A stretch of DNA of 64,000 nucleotides from an uncultured Oscillospiraceae bacterium (lineage in GTDB: Bacteria > Bacillota > Clostridia > Oscillospirales > Oscillospiraceae): positions 112,165 to 176,164 of the forward strand of contig CANRIW010000002.1 of the NCBI GenBank assembly GCA_947630785.1. The letters run 5' to 3'. Of this stretch, positions 40,556-49,098 are shown one piece after another. Below the pieces are notes generated by a model. The model saw only the letters and a list, made by a program, of their open reading frames with translations, made no database searches and was not told the origin of the DNA. Each line of letters opens with the position of its first letter. The stretch's first letter is position 1. Position numbers and translations under genes: made by a program.

Positions 40556-43462
40556 TCACTGCATCCAGCCGATGACGTAGAAGTCGCCGCCGTTGGGGTC
40601 GGATATGAGGCAGACCGTGAAGGTCGTGCGGTACCAGCCGTCGCCGTCCAGCTTGCCGCGCCAGAACGCCCGGCCCGGGTCGGCGGGCTTCAGAGCGATG
40701 GAGGCTTTATAGAGGATGTCGCCGCCCTCCTGCTTCTGAATGTCGCTGGCCTCTGCCTCAAACTCCGTGGCGTTGCCTTCCCGCTGGTACAGGGCCAGCG
40801 CCTCCCGCAGGAACCGGCGGGCGGTGGCCTCGGCGTCCTCCCCGAAGGGGACCGTGACCCGGCCGAAATCGAGCCACGGGTCCGGACACAGGGCGAGGAT
40901 GGATGCGGAGAGATCGTCCGTGCCCTCCGCCCGGAACAGGAGCCGGGTGGGGGACGTGGATTGGCCGAGGGCGGTCACGCCCAGCAGAGTGCCCTCCTCT
41001 GATAATTCCACGCGGACGGGATGGTCGCCGTCATCCCACAGAAGCCAGTAGTTGGACAGCGTGCCGGCATCGTCCTCCGTGCCCTGATACGTCCAGTCCA
41101 GCGAGGAGAACAGCGCCTTCAGGGGTTCTGCCTCCGCGGGGACGGTCATCGGTCCGGTGCCGGGGAAGATGAAGTACCAGCCCTGCCAGCCGCCGTTGGC
41201 AAAGCCCCTGTCCAGCAGGTCCAGCAGATACTCCTTGGGCCGGGTCTCCGGGTCGGGAGCGGGCTCGTCCCTTCCGGGGACATAGGCGTAGTCCAGGCAG
41301 ACCGCCCGGCGGCCGTCCAGGCCCAGGCGCGCCCTCACCTCCCCGCAATAGGTGGGGCCGTTGGAGTATCCGGCGGCGAGCACCAGGTACAGCTGGCCGT
41401 CCCGCGCCTCAAAGCTGTAATACTCGTCGAAGAAGAGGAAGGACAGGCCGCCGGGCCATTCCGCCCGGGAGACGGCGGCCAGAGGCTCCCCGGAGACGGT
41501 GATGTAATAGTTTTCATCGTCCGAGTAGGAGCCGAGCCGCCCCAGGGCCTCGTCCACCACGCCGGAGCAGTCGTACTCCTCCAGGGTGTCAGGGTCGAAC
41601 AGGTGGAGCTCCTCCGCCAGGACGCCGGTGCCGTGGCTGACCCGAAGGATGGCCGCCAGGAGCTGTTTTTGGCCGCCGGACGCGCCGTCGCTCAGAGCGG
41701 CGGAGATGATCCTGGCCATATCATTCGGCCAGCCGCCGCTCTCCGCGCTGCCGGAGAAGGTCACGCTCCGGCCGCCGTGGGTCAGGCGGAACTGGTGGTA
41801 GAGGCCGTCCTCGCCGGCGTCCAGGGCGGTCACCGCGGTGTCGGTGAGGACCGGCGCGGTGAGCTGAACCTGCCGCGCCTGACCCCTGTCGATAGCGGAC
41901 TTGGGGGAGCGCATCTCGTCTACCCGCCAGCCGTCGGTGGTGCGCTCAAGACGGACGGAAAAGACCAGGGTGAGGGCGTCGCCTTCGTCGGGGTAGAAGC
42001 GGTCAGTGATGGTGAACTCAACGGCGTCTGCCGTTTCGCTCACCAGGGTATATATGCTGGGGGAATCGTCGTGGACCAGCCTGTCGGCAAGGGAGACGTC
42101 GAGATAGTAGGTGCGGCCGTCGTGCTCGATAAAGAAGGGGATGTCCCGATCAGCGTCATTGTTTCGTTCCGTCCAGAACCGGTCGGTGAACCGGGCGTGG
42201 ACGGCGGCGTCAAAGACACTCCAGTCGGCGTATTCGCCGGTGGCGGGCAGATAGGTGTAGATGCCATAGTCAAAGGGGTCGGCGCTGGAGTAGCCGTCGG
42301 TATTGATCTCGGTGGTGTCGCCGCCGAACAGGCGGAGGTACAGCTCCTCGGCCTGCCGGTAGACGGCCAACTGGTCCTTGTCCAAAATTTCGGACAGGTC
42401 GGTGGTGGGGGCGGTGTTTTCAAGCGGATCGCCGCCCTCTGGCGGATCGGCCCGCACCGGGCTGGTGAGCAGGCACACCGCTGCCAGGGCCACCGCGATG
42501 ACCCCCACGATGACCGCCGCCACGGCGGGGCGGTGGTATCGCAGCACGTTTTTGATGCGGGAGCCCGCGTCCCCCTCGTCGAAGGCCAGGGGGGAGGGGG
42601 CGGGGAAGCGGCCCTCGGTGGCCAGGGAGAGCAGGGTGGAGGAGTAGTCGGCCTTCACATCCTCCCCCAGCACCCGCAGGACCCGCTCGTCGCAGGCGGC
42701 CTCCATGTCCCGGCTCAGCAGCAGGAAGGCGGCCCAGGCGGCGGGGTTGAACCAGTGGACGGCCAGGATGAGCCAGCACAGGGGCTTGACGATGTGGTCC
42801 CCCCGCTCCAGGTGGGCCCGCTCATGGCAGAGGATGAAGCGGCGGGTGTCGCCGGAGACGCCCGCGGGGACGTAGATTCTGGGGCACAGCACGCCCAGGA
42901 TGAAGGGAGAGCCCACACAGGGGTGCTCCCAGGCGCCGTACCTGGTGCGGATGGCGTCGAACAGTTTCCGCTTCAGGCGGAGATAGGAGAACAGGGCGTA
43001 GCCCAGCATGGCGGCCAGCCCCGCCAGCCATACCCCGGCCAGCGCCGCCCGCAGGGGGAACTGCCGGGGCGCGGGGGAGGAGGGCGCGGAGGGGGCAGAG
43101 GGGGCGGTGACGCCGGTCTGGGTCTGGGGCCCGGTCTGGTCGGGTTTGACCAGCTGGTCGGGGGTGAGGACGGTCTGGCCGCCCTGGGGCAGGGGGTCGA
43201 TCCGGCCGGTGAACTGCTCCACCCGGGCGGGGATGTCCTCCGTCACCCGGGCGGGCACCAGGGACACGGGGCTTTGCAGGGAGAAGGGCAGGGCCAGCCT
43301 GGCGAAGACCACCAGCCACAGCAGGCACAGGATCTGCCGGGGGACGCGGTTTTTCAGGATGAGCCGCAGCAGCAGCACGATGGCCGCCGCCCAGGCTCCG
43401 GTGAGACCGGCGGTCCACACCGGGCCCATCAGCGTATACAGCCGGCTCAGGAGATCAATCAT
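40556..43462 (-). CDS. M56 family (BlaR1/MecR1-like) membrane metallopeptidase with large unrecognised C-terminal extracytoplasmic region
   Basis: HERAHLERGD (HExxH) and ACDERVL; TM helices; approx. 640 aa after the last TM lacking PBP SxxK/KTG motifs on reading. Confidence 0.88.
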   Translation of the reverse strand: MIDLLSRLYTLMGPVWTAGLTGAWAAAIVLLLRLILKNRVPRQILCLLWLVVFARLALPFSLQSPVSLVPARVTEDIPARVEQFTGRIDPLPQGGQTVLTPDQLVKPDQTGPQTQTGVTAPSAPSAPSSPAPRQFPLRAALAGVWLAGLAAMLGYALFSYLRLKRKLFDAIRTRYGAWEHPCVGSPFILGVLCPRIYVPAGVSGDTRRFILCHERAHLERGDHIVKPLCWLILAVHWFNPAAWAAFLLLSRDMEAACDERVLRVLGEDVKADYSSTLLSLATEGRFPAPSPLAFDEGDAGSRIKNVLRYHRPAVAAVIVGVIAVALAAVCLLTSPVRADPPEGGDPLENTAPTTDLSEILDKDQLAVYRQAEELYLRLFGGDTTEINTDGYSSADPFDYGIYTYLPATGEYADWSVFDAAVHARFTDRFWTERNNDADRDIPFFIEHDGRTYYLDVSLADRLVHDDSPSIYTLVSETADAVEFTITDRFYPDEGDALTLVFSVRLERTTDGWRVDEMRSPKSAIDRGQARQVQLTAPVLTDTAVTALDAGEDGLYHQFRLTHGGRSVTFSGSAESGGWPNDMARIISAALSDGASGGQKQLLAAILRVSHGTGVLAEELHLFDPDTLEEYDCSGVVDEALGRLGSYSDDENYYITVSGEPLAAVSRAEWPGGLSFLFFDEYYSFEARDGQLYLVLAAGYSNGPTYCGEVRARLGLDGRRAVCLDYAYVPGRDEPAPDPETRPKEYLLDLLDRGFANGGWQGWYFIFPGTGPMTVPAEAEPLKALFSSLDWTYQGTEDDAGTLSNYWLLWDDGDHPVRVELSEEGTLLGVTALGQSTSPTRLLFRAEGTDDLSASILALCPDPWLDFGRVTVPFGEDAEATARRFLREALALYQREGNATEFEAEASDIQKQEGGDILYKASIALKPADPGRAFWRGKLDGDGWYRTTFTVCLISDPNGGDFYVIGWMQ

Positions 43463-43829
43463 GGCGATCCTCCTTTCGGTGGGCGTCGATGAGGGCCTTC
43501 AGCTCCTCGGCCTCTTTCGCGGAGATATGCCGGCCCCCGAAAAAGGCGGTGAGGAAGGAGGGCAGGGAGCCGTTGAAGGTCCTGTCCACTACGGCGCGGC
43601 TCTCCTCCCGCTGGACGGCCTCTCTGGGGATGAGGGAGGTGACGGCGGAGCCGTCGTTTTGGAGCACGCCCTTGTCGATGAGCTTTTTCAACACGGTATA
43701 GGTGGTGGACTTCTTCCAGCCCAGCTCTTTCTGGGACAGCTCCACCAGTTTCCCGGAGGGGAGGGGTTCGTTCTCCCACACGATGCAGGCGAAGCGGTAT
43801 TCGCCCTCGGCGAGTCTCGGGGTATCCAT
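43455..43829 (-). CDS. BlaI/MecI/CopY family transcriptional repressor
   Basis: SGKLVELSQKELGWKKSTTYTVLKKLIDKGVLQND winged-helix; overlaps BlaR1-like start by 8 bp. Confidence 0.93.
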   Translation of the reverse strand: MDTPRLAEGEYRFACIVWENEPLPSGKLVELSQKELGWKKSTTYTVLKKLIDKGVLQNDGSAVTSLIPREAVQREESRAVVDRTFNGSLPSFLTAFFGGRHISAKEAEELKALIDAHRKEDRHD

Positions 43830-43858
43830 AGAGGGGTTCCTCCTTGTGGTTTATTTGA

Positions 43859-43907
43859 ATAGACCGGTCTATGGCTTGAGTCTAACACGATAGACCAGCG
43901 CTGTCAA
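43859..43907 (-). promoter_or_regulatory. Promoter (minus TTGACA-N17-TAGACT) with two BlaI-type dyads
   Basis: Perfect palindrome ATAGACCGGTCTAT 43859-43872; GTCTA-N6-TAGAC 43880-43895 over the -10; minus -35 TTGACA at 43907-43902. Confidence 0.7.
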
Positions 43908-44055
43908 CCCCTTTTTTACAAAAAATCCAAAAAATTTTTCCGGCCCGCCGGAGGCACCCGGATTTGAAAAAACCTCTGGCATTTTTGGAACGGATGTGTT
44001 AATATAGTTAAGTTAGCGTGTACTGCCCTATGGGGCGCATAATCGTGATGAGGTG

Positions 44056-44901
44056 ATGGCGTTGAAGCTGTGGATGGCGCTGGTATTGGGTCTGGTCCAG
44101 GGCGTGGCGGAGTTCCTGCCCATCTCCAGCTCCGGGCATCTTGCCCTGCTGGAGCACTTTTTCCAGATGGAGGAGCCGGACAATCTGTTCAACATCCTGC
44201 TCCACTTCGCCACCCTCATCGCCGTATGCGTGGTGTACCGGAAGGACATCGCCGACATGATCGTGGAGTTCTTCCGGGGCATCGGCGCGCTGATCTCGGG
44301 CTCCGGCTCAAGGGAGGACCGGCCCCCGGAGGCCCGGCGGCTGGTGCTGCTGCTGGTGCTGGGCACCCTGCCCCTGTTTCTGGTGCTGCCCTTCCAGGAC
44401 TTTGTGGAGGGCCTGGGGGCCAATCCGGTGTTCATCTGCTTCGCCCTGTTTGCCACCGGCCTGATCCTCTACACCGCCGACCGGCGGGGGGGCGGGACCA
44501 AGACCGCCCGCTCCGCCACGGTGAAGGACGTGCTGCTCATCGGCCTGGCCCAGGGGGCGGCCACCGTCCCCGGCCTGTCCCGGTCCGGCTGCACCATCTC
44601 CGCCGGCATGGCGGTGGGGCTGGACCGGAAGTTCGCCGTGCGGTACTCCTTCCTGCTGTCCCTGCCCGCGGTGCTGGGGGCCACCCTGCTGGAGCTGGTC
44701 AAGACCGTGAAGGACGCCGGGGCGCTGGATCTGTCCGTCGTCCCCGTGTACATCGCCGGGATGATCGTGGCCGGAGTCGTCGGGTACTTCTCCATCCAGC
44801 TGGTGAAGCTGCTGGCGGACAAGGGCAAGTTCGGCGGCTTCGCGTACTACTGCTGGGCGGTGGCCCTCATCGCCCTAGTGGCCAGCTTCATCGTCAGATA
44901 A
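44056..44901 (+). CDS. uppP: Undecaprenyl-diphosphate phosphatase
   Basis: GLVQGVAEFLPISSSGHL and GLAQGAATVPGLSRSGCTI motifs. Confidence 0.96.
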   Translation: MALKLWMALVLGLVQGVAEFLPISSSGHLALLEHFFQMEEPDNLFNILLHFATLIAVCVVYRKDIADMIVEFFRGIGALISGSGSREDRPPEARRLVLLLVLGTLPLFLVLPFQDFVEGLGANPVFICFALFATGLILYTADRRGGGTKTARSATVKDVLLIGLAQGAATVPGLSRSGCTISAGMAVGLDRKFAVRYSFLLSLPAVLGATLLELVKTVKDAGALDLSVVPVYIAGMIVAGVVGYFSIQLVKLLADKGKFGGFAYYCWAVALIALVASFIVR

Positions 44902-44933
44902 CTTTACAAAAGCGAGCATAAGGAGGCGCCTTC

Positions 44934-47588
44934 ATGGCCTCGACCCAGAAAAAAACCACATCCAACAGCGGCAGGCGGACCGCTTCTTCCTCTCCCAAGG
45001 CGAAGCAGACCACCCAAAGCCGCTCCACATCCAGGCGCAGGAGCGCCCCGCCCCCCAAAAAGCCCCTCCGCCGGGAGATCGGGGCGGTGGTGTTCCTGCT
45101 GCTGGCCCTGTTCGCCGCCATCGGCTATTTCAAGACGGACGACGGCGCCTTTATCGCCCTGTTCTGCAATCTGCTGAAGGGCCTGTGCGGGTACGGATTC
45201 TATATCGCCCCCCCCATGCTGCTCTCCTGCGCCCTGATCCTGCTGTTCCACCGGGGGAGGCCGGTGCGGCTGCGGCTCACCGGGGCGCTGCTGCTGCCCC
45301 TGCTGCTGGGGAGCCTGCTCCACCTGATCCTCTGTAAAGAGGTCTACGCGTGGGGCTGGCCCATGTTCGCGGTCCTGTGGAAGGACGGCCTGGCCATGGT
45401 CTCCGGCGGGGCGCTGGGCGGCGTGATCGCCCTGGCTTTCCGGTTCGCCTTCGGCGGGGTGGGCGCCATGCTGGTGGTGATCCTGCTCATGGCCGCGGCG
45501 TGCCTGTGCGCCCTGCGCCTCACCCCCATGGACATCGTCAATTACCTCCGGGAGCAGCGGGACAGCCGGCCTGAGTACGACCCCGAGGACTACCCCGAGC
45601 CCGTCCGCCCCGTCAAGTCCGGACGGACCGCACGGCAGGACTCCGGCAAGGCCCGGAAGCCGGTCATCGACATCCCGGTGGACGACCCCGCCGTGCTGGC
45701 CAAGCAGCCCACCACCCCCGTGACCACCGTCCGGCGGAAGAACCTGTTCGACAAGACGCCGGGGGTGGAGCCCCCCGATCAGCTCCTCACCGGGCAGAAG
45801 GCCCAGCGGTTGGAGGAGGAGCCGCCCGAGTACGAGGACGTGCCCGATCTGGCCCCCGCCGCGGAGCCCGTCCGCCAGCCCGTCAGACCCGCGCCCGCGC
45901 CGGAGCCCGATCCGGTGCCGCCCCCGGTGATCCGGGAGCCCGCCGTGGCCAGGGAGGCGCCCCAGGTCACCAAAGACGAGGCCAAGGCCGCCCAGGAGCA
46001 GGTGGCCAAGGAGATCGAGGAGGGCCTGGAGCAGGACGTCCCCTACCGGTATCCGCCCATCTCCCTGCTGAACGAGGGGAAGGGTCCCTCCTCGGCCGCT
46101 GCGGGGGAGCTCCAGACCAACCAGCAGCGGCTGGAGGACGCCCTGCGCTCCTTCGGGGTGGACGCCCACATCGTCAACGTGACCCGGGGCCCCGCCATCA
46201 CCCGGTACGAGCTGGAGCTGGAGCAGGGGGTCAAGCTGAACAAGATCACCAACCTGTCCGACGATATCGCCCTGGCCCTGGGGGCCAAGTCGGTGCGGGT
46301 GGCCCCCATCCCCGGCAAGATCTCCACCGTGGGCATCGAGGTGCCCAACCGCTCGGTGAGCCCGGTGGCCATCCGGGAGGTGCTGGCCTCCTCCGCCTTT
46401 ACCGCCAGCAAGTCCAAGGTGTCCTTCGCCGTGGGCAAGGACATCGCCGGCAACTGCATCGTGGGGGACATCGCCAAGATGCCCCATATGCTCATCGCCG
46501 GCACCACCGGCTCCGGCAAGTCCGTCTGCACCAACTCCCTCATCGTCTCTCTGCTGTACAAGGCCACCCCCGAGGAGGTCCGCCTCATCATGGTGGACCC
46601 CAAGATGGTGGAGCTGGCCCCCTATAACGGCATCCCCCATCTGCTGATCCCGGTGGTCACCGACCCGAAAAAGGCCGCCGGTGCCCTCCAGTGGGCGGTG
46701 AATGAGATGATGAAGCGCTACCGCATGTTCTCCGAGGTGGGGGCCAAGGACCTGGCCTCCTACAACAACCACGCTGGCCGGGACGGCAAAGAGCCCATGC
46801 CCCAGATCGTGGTGGTCATCGACGAGCTGGCCGACCTGATGGTGGTGGCCGCCAAGGAGGTGGAGGAGTCCATCTGCCGGGTGGCCCAGATGGGCCGCGC
46901 CAGCGGCATGCACCTGGTCATCGCCACCCAGCGCCCTTCCTCCGACGTCATCACCGGCCTGATGAAGGCCAACATCCCCAGCCGCATCGCCTTCGCGGTG
47001 GAGGGGGCCGTCAACTCCCGCATCATCCTGGACGCCTCCGGCGCGGAAAAGCTGGTGGGCAAGGGGGACATGCTCTACGCCCCCCTGGGCCAGGACCGGC
47101 TGAGGGTCCAGGGCTGCTTCATCTCGGAAGAGGAAGTGGCCAACGTGGTGGAGTTCGTCAAGGAGGGCGCTTCCGCCCGCTACGACGAGGAGGTCATGCA
47201 CGAGATCGACCGCAACGCCGAGGAGAAGGACAAGGCCGCCAAGGGCGTCGGGGGCTCCGACCCCTCCGCCGCCGGAGACGACTTCGACGAGCTGCTCCCC
47301 GCCGCCATCGACGTGGTGCTGGAGGTGGGACAGGCCTCCGTGTCCATGCTCCAGCGCCGCCTGAAGCTGGGCTACGGCCGGGCCGCCCGCCTGGTGGACC
47401 AGATGGAGGAGAAGGGGGTCGTGGGACCCTTCGAGGGCTCCAAGCCCCGGCAGCTGCTCATCACCAAGGAGCAGTGGGCGGAGATGCAGTACAGGCAGGA
47501 CATGGTCCCCGGCCCCGTGCCCGAGGAGCTCCCCTACGAGGGGGACGCCGTGGAGCAGGACCGGGATATGCCGCCCTTTGACGAGTAA
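44934..47588 (+). CDS. DNA translocase FtsK/SpoIIIE
   Basis: N-terminal TMs, GTTGSGKSVCTNSLI Walker A, IVVVIDELADLMVVA Walker B, C-terminal gamma winged helix (VSMLQRRLKLGYGRAARLVDQMEEKGVVGP). Confidence 0.96.
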   Translation: MASTQKKTTSNSGRRTASSSPKAKQTTQSRSTSRRRSAPPPKKPLRREIGAVVFLLLALFAAIGYFKTDDGAFIALFCNLLKGLCGYGFYIAPPMLLSCALILLFHRGRPVRLRLTGALLLPLLLGSLLHLILCKEVYAWGWPMFAVLWKDGLAMVSGGALGGVIALAFRFAFGGVGAMLVVILLMAAACLCALRLTPMDIVNYLREQRDSRPEYDPEDYPEPVRPVKSGRTARQDSGKARKPVIDIPVDDPAVLAKQPTTPVTTVRRKNLFDKTPGVEPPDQLLTGQKAQRLEEEPPEYEDVPDLAPAAEPVRQPVRPAPAPEPDPVPPPVIREPAVAREAPQVTKDEAKAAQEQVAKEIEEGLEQDVPYRYPPISLLNEGKGPSSAAAGELQTNQQRLEDALRSFGVDAHIVNVTRGPAITRYELELEQGVKLNKITNLSDDIALALGAKSVRVAPIPGKISTVGIEVPNRSVSPVAIREVLASSAFTASKSKVSFAVGKDIAGNCIVGDIAKMPHMLIAGTTGSGKSVCTNSLIVSLLYKATPEEVRLIMVDPKMVELAPYNGIPHLLIPVVTDPKKAAGALQWAVNEMMKRYRMFSEVGAKDLASYNNHAGRDGKEPMPQIVVVIDELADLMVVAAKEVEESICRVAQMGRASGMHLVIATQRPSSDVITGLMKANIPSRIAFAVEGAVNSRIILDASGAEKLVGKGDMLYAPLGQDRLRVQGCFISEEEVANVVEFVKEGASARYDEEVMHEIDRNAEEKDKAAKGVGGSDPSAAGDDFDELLPAAIDVVLEVGQASVSMLQRRLKLGYGRAARLVDQMEEKGVVGPFEGSKPRQLLITKEQWAEMQYRQDMVPGPVPEELPYEGDAVEQDRDMPPFDE

Positions 47589-47599
47589 GGGAGGGCGCT

Positions 47600-48598
47600 A
47601 TGAGAGAGATCGTAAACAGCTGCGGGAGCTTTTTCGTGGACGACAGCGGCGCCCTTCTGGACTTCAAATGCGCCGAGGAGAATTTCTACAAACCGCTCAG
47701 CGGCCCCTATGTGCGGGATGAAAAGCACGTGATGTGGCTCACCATCCCCGAGGGCGTCACCGCCCTGCCGGCGGGAGCGTTTGACGGGTACGACGTCTTT
47801 ATGGATGTTGCGTTCCCCCAGAGCCTCCGGCGGATCGGGGACGAAAGCGGAGGGGCGTTGCGCTTTTGCAGCCTGAGGGATGTGGAGCTGCCGGAAAAGC
47901 TCGAATCCCTGGCCCCTGGGTCCTTTCTGGGCAGTTCGATCGGCTTGATCAGGCTGCCCGACGGCATGGATGTCCGGCTGATCCAGGAATGTATCTACCA
48001 GTTTAAAAGCTATACCTCCCACTCTTATCTCTTTTATCCCGTGGAAAAAGTCAGGGATCTGCCGCCGCCCGTTCATGCGGAAAGAGAACTGAAAAACGAG
48101 TGCGGCAGCTTCTTCGTGGACGAGTGCGGCTGCCTTGTGCGCTTCACCTGCGCGCCGGAAAACAACGCGGCCGACTGCCCGGCGGAGGAGACGAAGGACG
48201 TCTATAACCTGCGCATCCCCGAGGGGGTGATGACCCTTCCTTACAACGCGTTCATGGGCTATACCGTGCGCCTGCTGCTGACGCTGCCCGATTCGCTGTT
48301 GATCCTGGGGACCGGGAACGGCTGCGCCTTCCAGGGCGGCACCTATCCCGAGGTGCGTATCCCGGCGGGGCTGAACATCCTGGGCACCTTCGCCTTTGGA
48401 TGCAGCCGGATCCGGGAGCTTTGGCTTCCGAAGGAGGTGCTGGGCTGGGGGTACGCCAGGCACTTCAAAGGGGCGCGGATCGGGACGCTCCATATCCCGG
48501 CGGGCCTGGAGTATGACCGATACCTCGATGTTCTGTTCCCCTCCAACAATGTGAGGATAGACGCCATCGCGCGGGATGTGGAGCCGGAGCAGAACTGA
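47600..48598 (+). CDS. LRR_5/BspA-type leucine-rich-repeat protein with internal duplication
   Basis: LTIPEGVTALPAGAF...LPEKLESLAPGSF pattern; two homologous halves each starting CGSFFVD. Confidence 0.72.
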   Translation: MREIVNSCGSFFVDDSGALLDFKCAEENFYKPLSGPYVRDEKHVMWLTIPEGVTALPAGAFDGYDVFMDVAFPQSLRRIGDESGGALRFCSLRDVELPEKLESLAPGSFLGSSIGLIRLPDGMDVRLIQECIYQFKSYTSHSYLFYPVEKVRDLPPPVHAERELKNECGSFFVDECGCLVRFTCAPENNAADCPAEETKDVYNLRIPEGVMTLPYNAFMGYTVRLLLTLPDSLLILGTGNGCAFQGGTYPEVRIPAGLNILGTFAFGCSRIRELWLPKEVLGWGYARHFKGARIGTLHIPAGLEYDRYLDVLFPSNNVRIDAIARDVEPEQN

Positions 48599-48666
48599 AC
48601 GGCGGCTGTTCGCCGGCCGCCGAATTTACGGCTGTGCCGGTTTTTTCGAAAACCCCGAATCCCTTT

Positions 48667-48700
48667 GGCCCTCCATCTTCGGATGGAGGGCCTTCCTTTC
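48667..48700 (+). terminator. Hairpin terminator with UUCG loop
   Basis: GGCCCTCCATC-TTCG-GATGGAGGGCCTTCCTTTC. Confidence 0.7.
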
Positions 48701-48711
48701 AAAAAATACAC

Positions 48712-48772
48712 TTGACAAATACCCCATAGGGGTATATACTGCGCGATAGGGGGAGATACCCCTGGGAGGTAT
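48712..48772 (+). promoter_or_regulatory. csoR promoter (TTGACA-N17-TATACT) with two dyads
   Basis: TTGACA 48712-48717; TATACT 48735-48740; TACCCC-ATA-GGGGTA 48720-48734 in the spacer; ATACC-N7-GGTAT 48756-48772 over the RBS. Confidence 0.8.
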
Positions 48773-48776
48773 TGCT

Positions 48777-49085
48777 ATGGAGAACTGTCACAGCTGTCCC
48801 CACTGCTCCAAGACAAGGGTGCGGACGGAGGAGGAGATGAAGCGTCTCTCCAACCGGCTCAGCCGCATCGAAGGCCAGGTCCGGGGCCTCCGGGAGATGC
48901 TCCAGAAGGACGTGTACTGCACGGATATCCTCATCCAGGTCTCGGCGGTGAACGCGGCGCTGAACAGCTTCAGCAGGGAACTCCTCACCGAGCACCTGCG
49001 GACCTGTGTGGCGGACAACCTCCGCCAGGGCAACGACGAGGTCGTCGACGAGCTGGTCAACGCGCTCCAGAAGCTGATGAAATAG
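48777..49085 (+). CDS. csoR: CsoR-family metal-sensing transcriptional repressor
   Basis: RLSRIEGQVRGLREMLQKDVYCTDILIQVSAVNAAL, LTEHLRTCV: conserved Cys/His/Cys pattern; upstream of Cu ATPase. Confidence 0.94.
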   Translation: MENCHSCPHCSKTRVRTEEEMKRLSNRLSRIEGQVRGLREMLQKDVYCTDILIQVSAVNAALNSFSRELLTEHLRTCVADNLRQGNDEVVDELVNALQKLMK

Positions 49086-49098
49086 AAGGAAGGGAGAA

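Noticed and set aside
41021-43492. 823-aa plus-strand ORF
   Set aside because: Antisense to the BlaR1-like gene; no recognisable domain.
44904-47201. 765-aa minus-strand ORF
   Set aside because: Antisense to ftsK; HLG/GGDQ-rich shadow composition.
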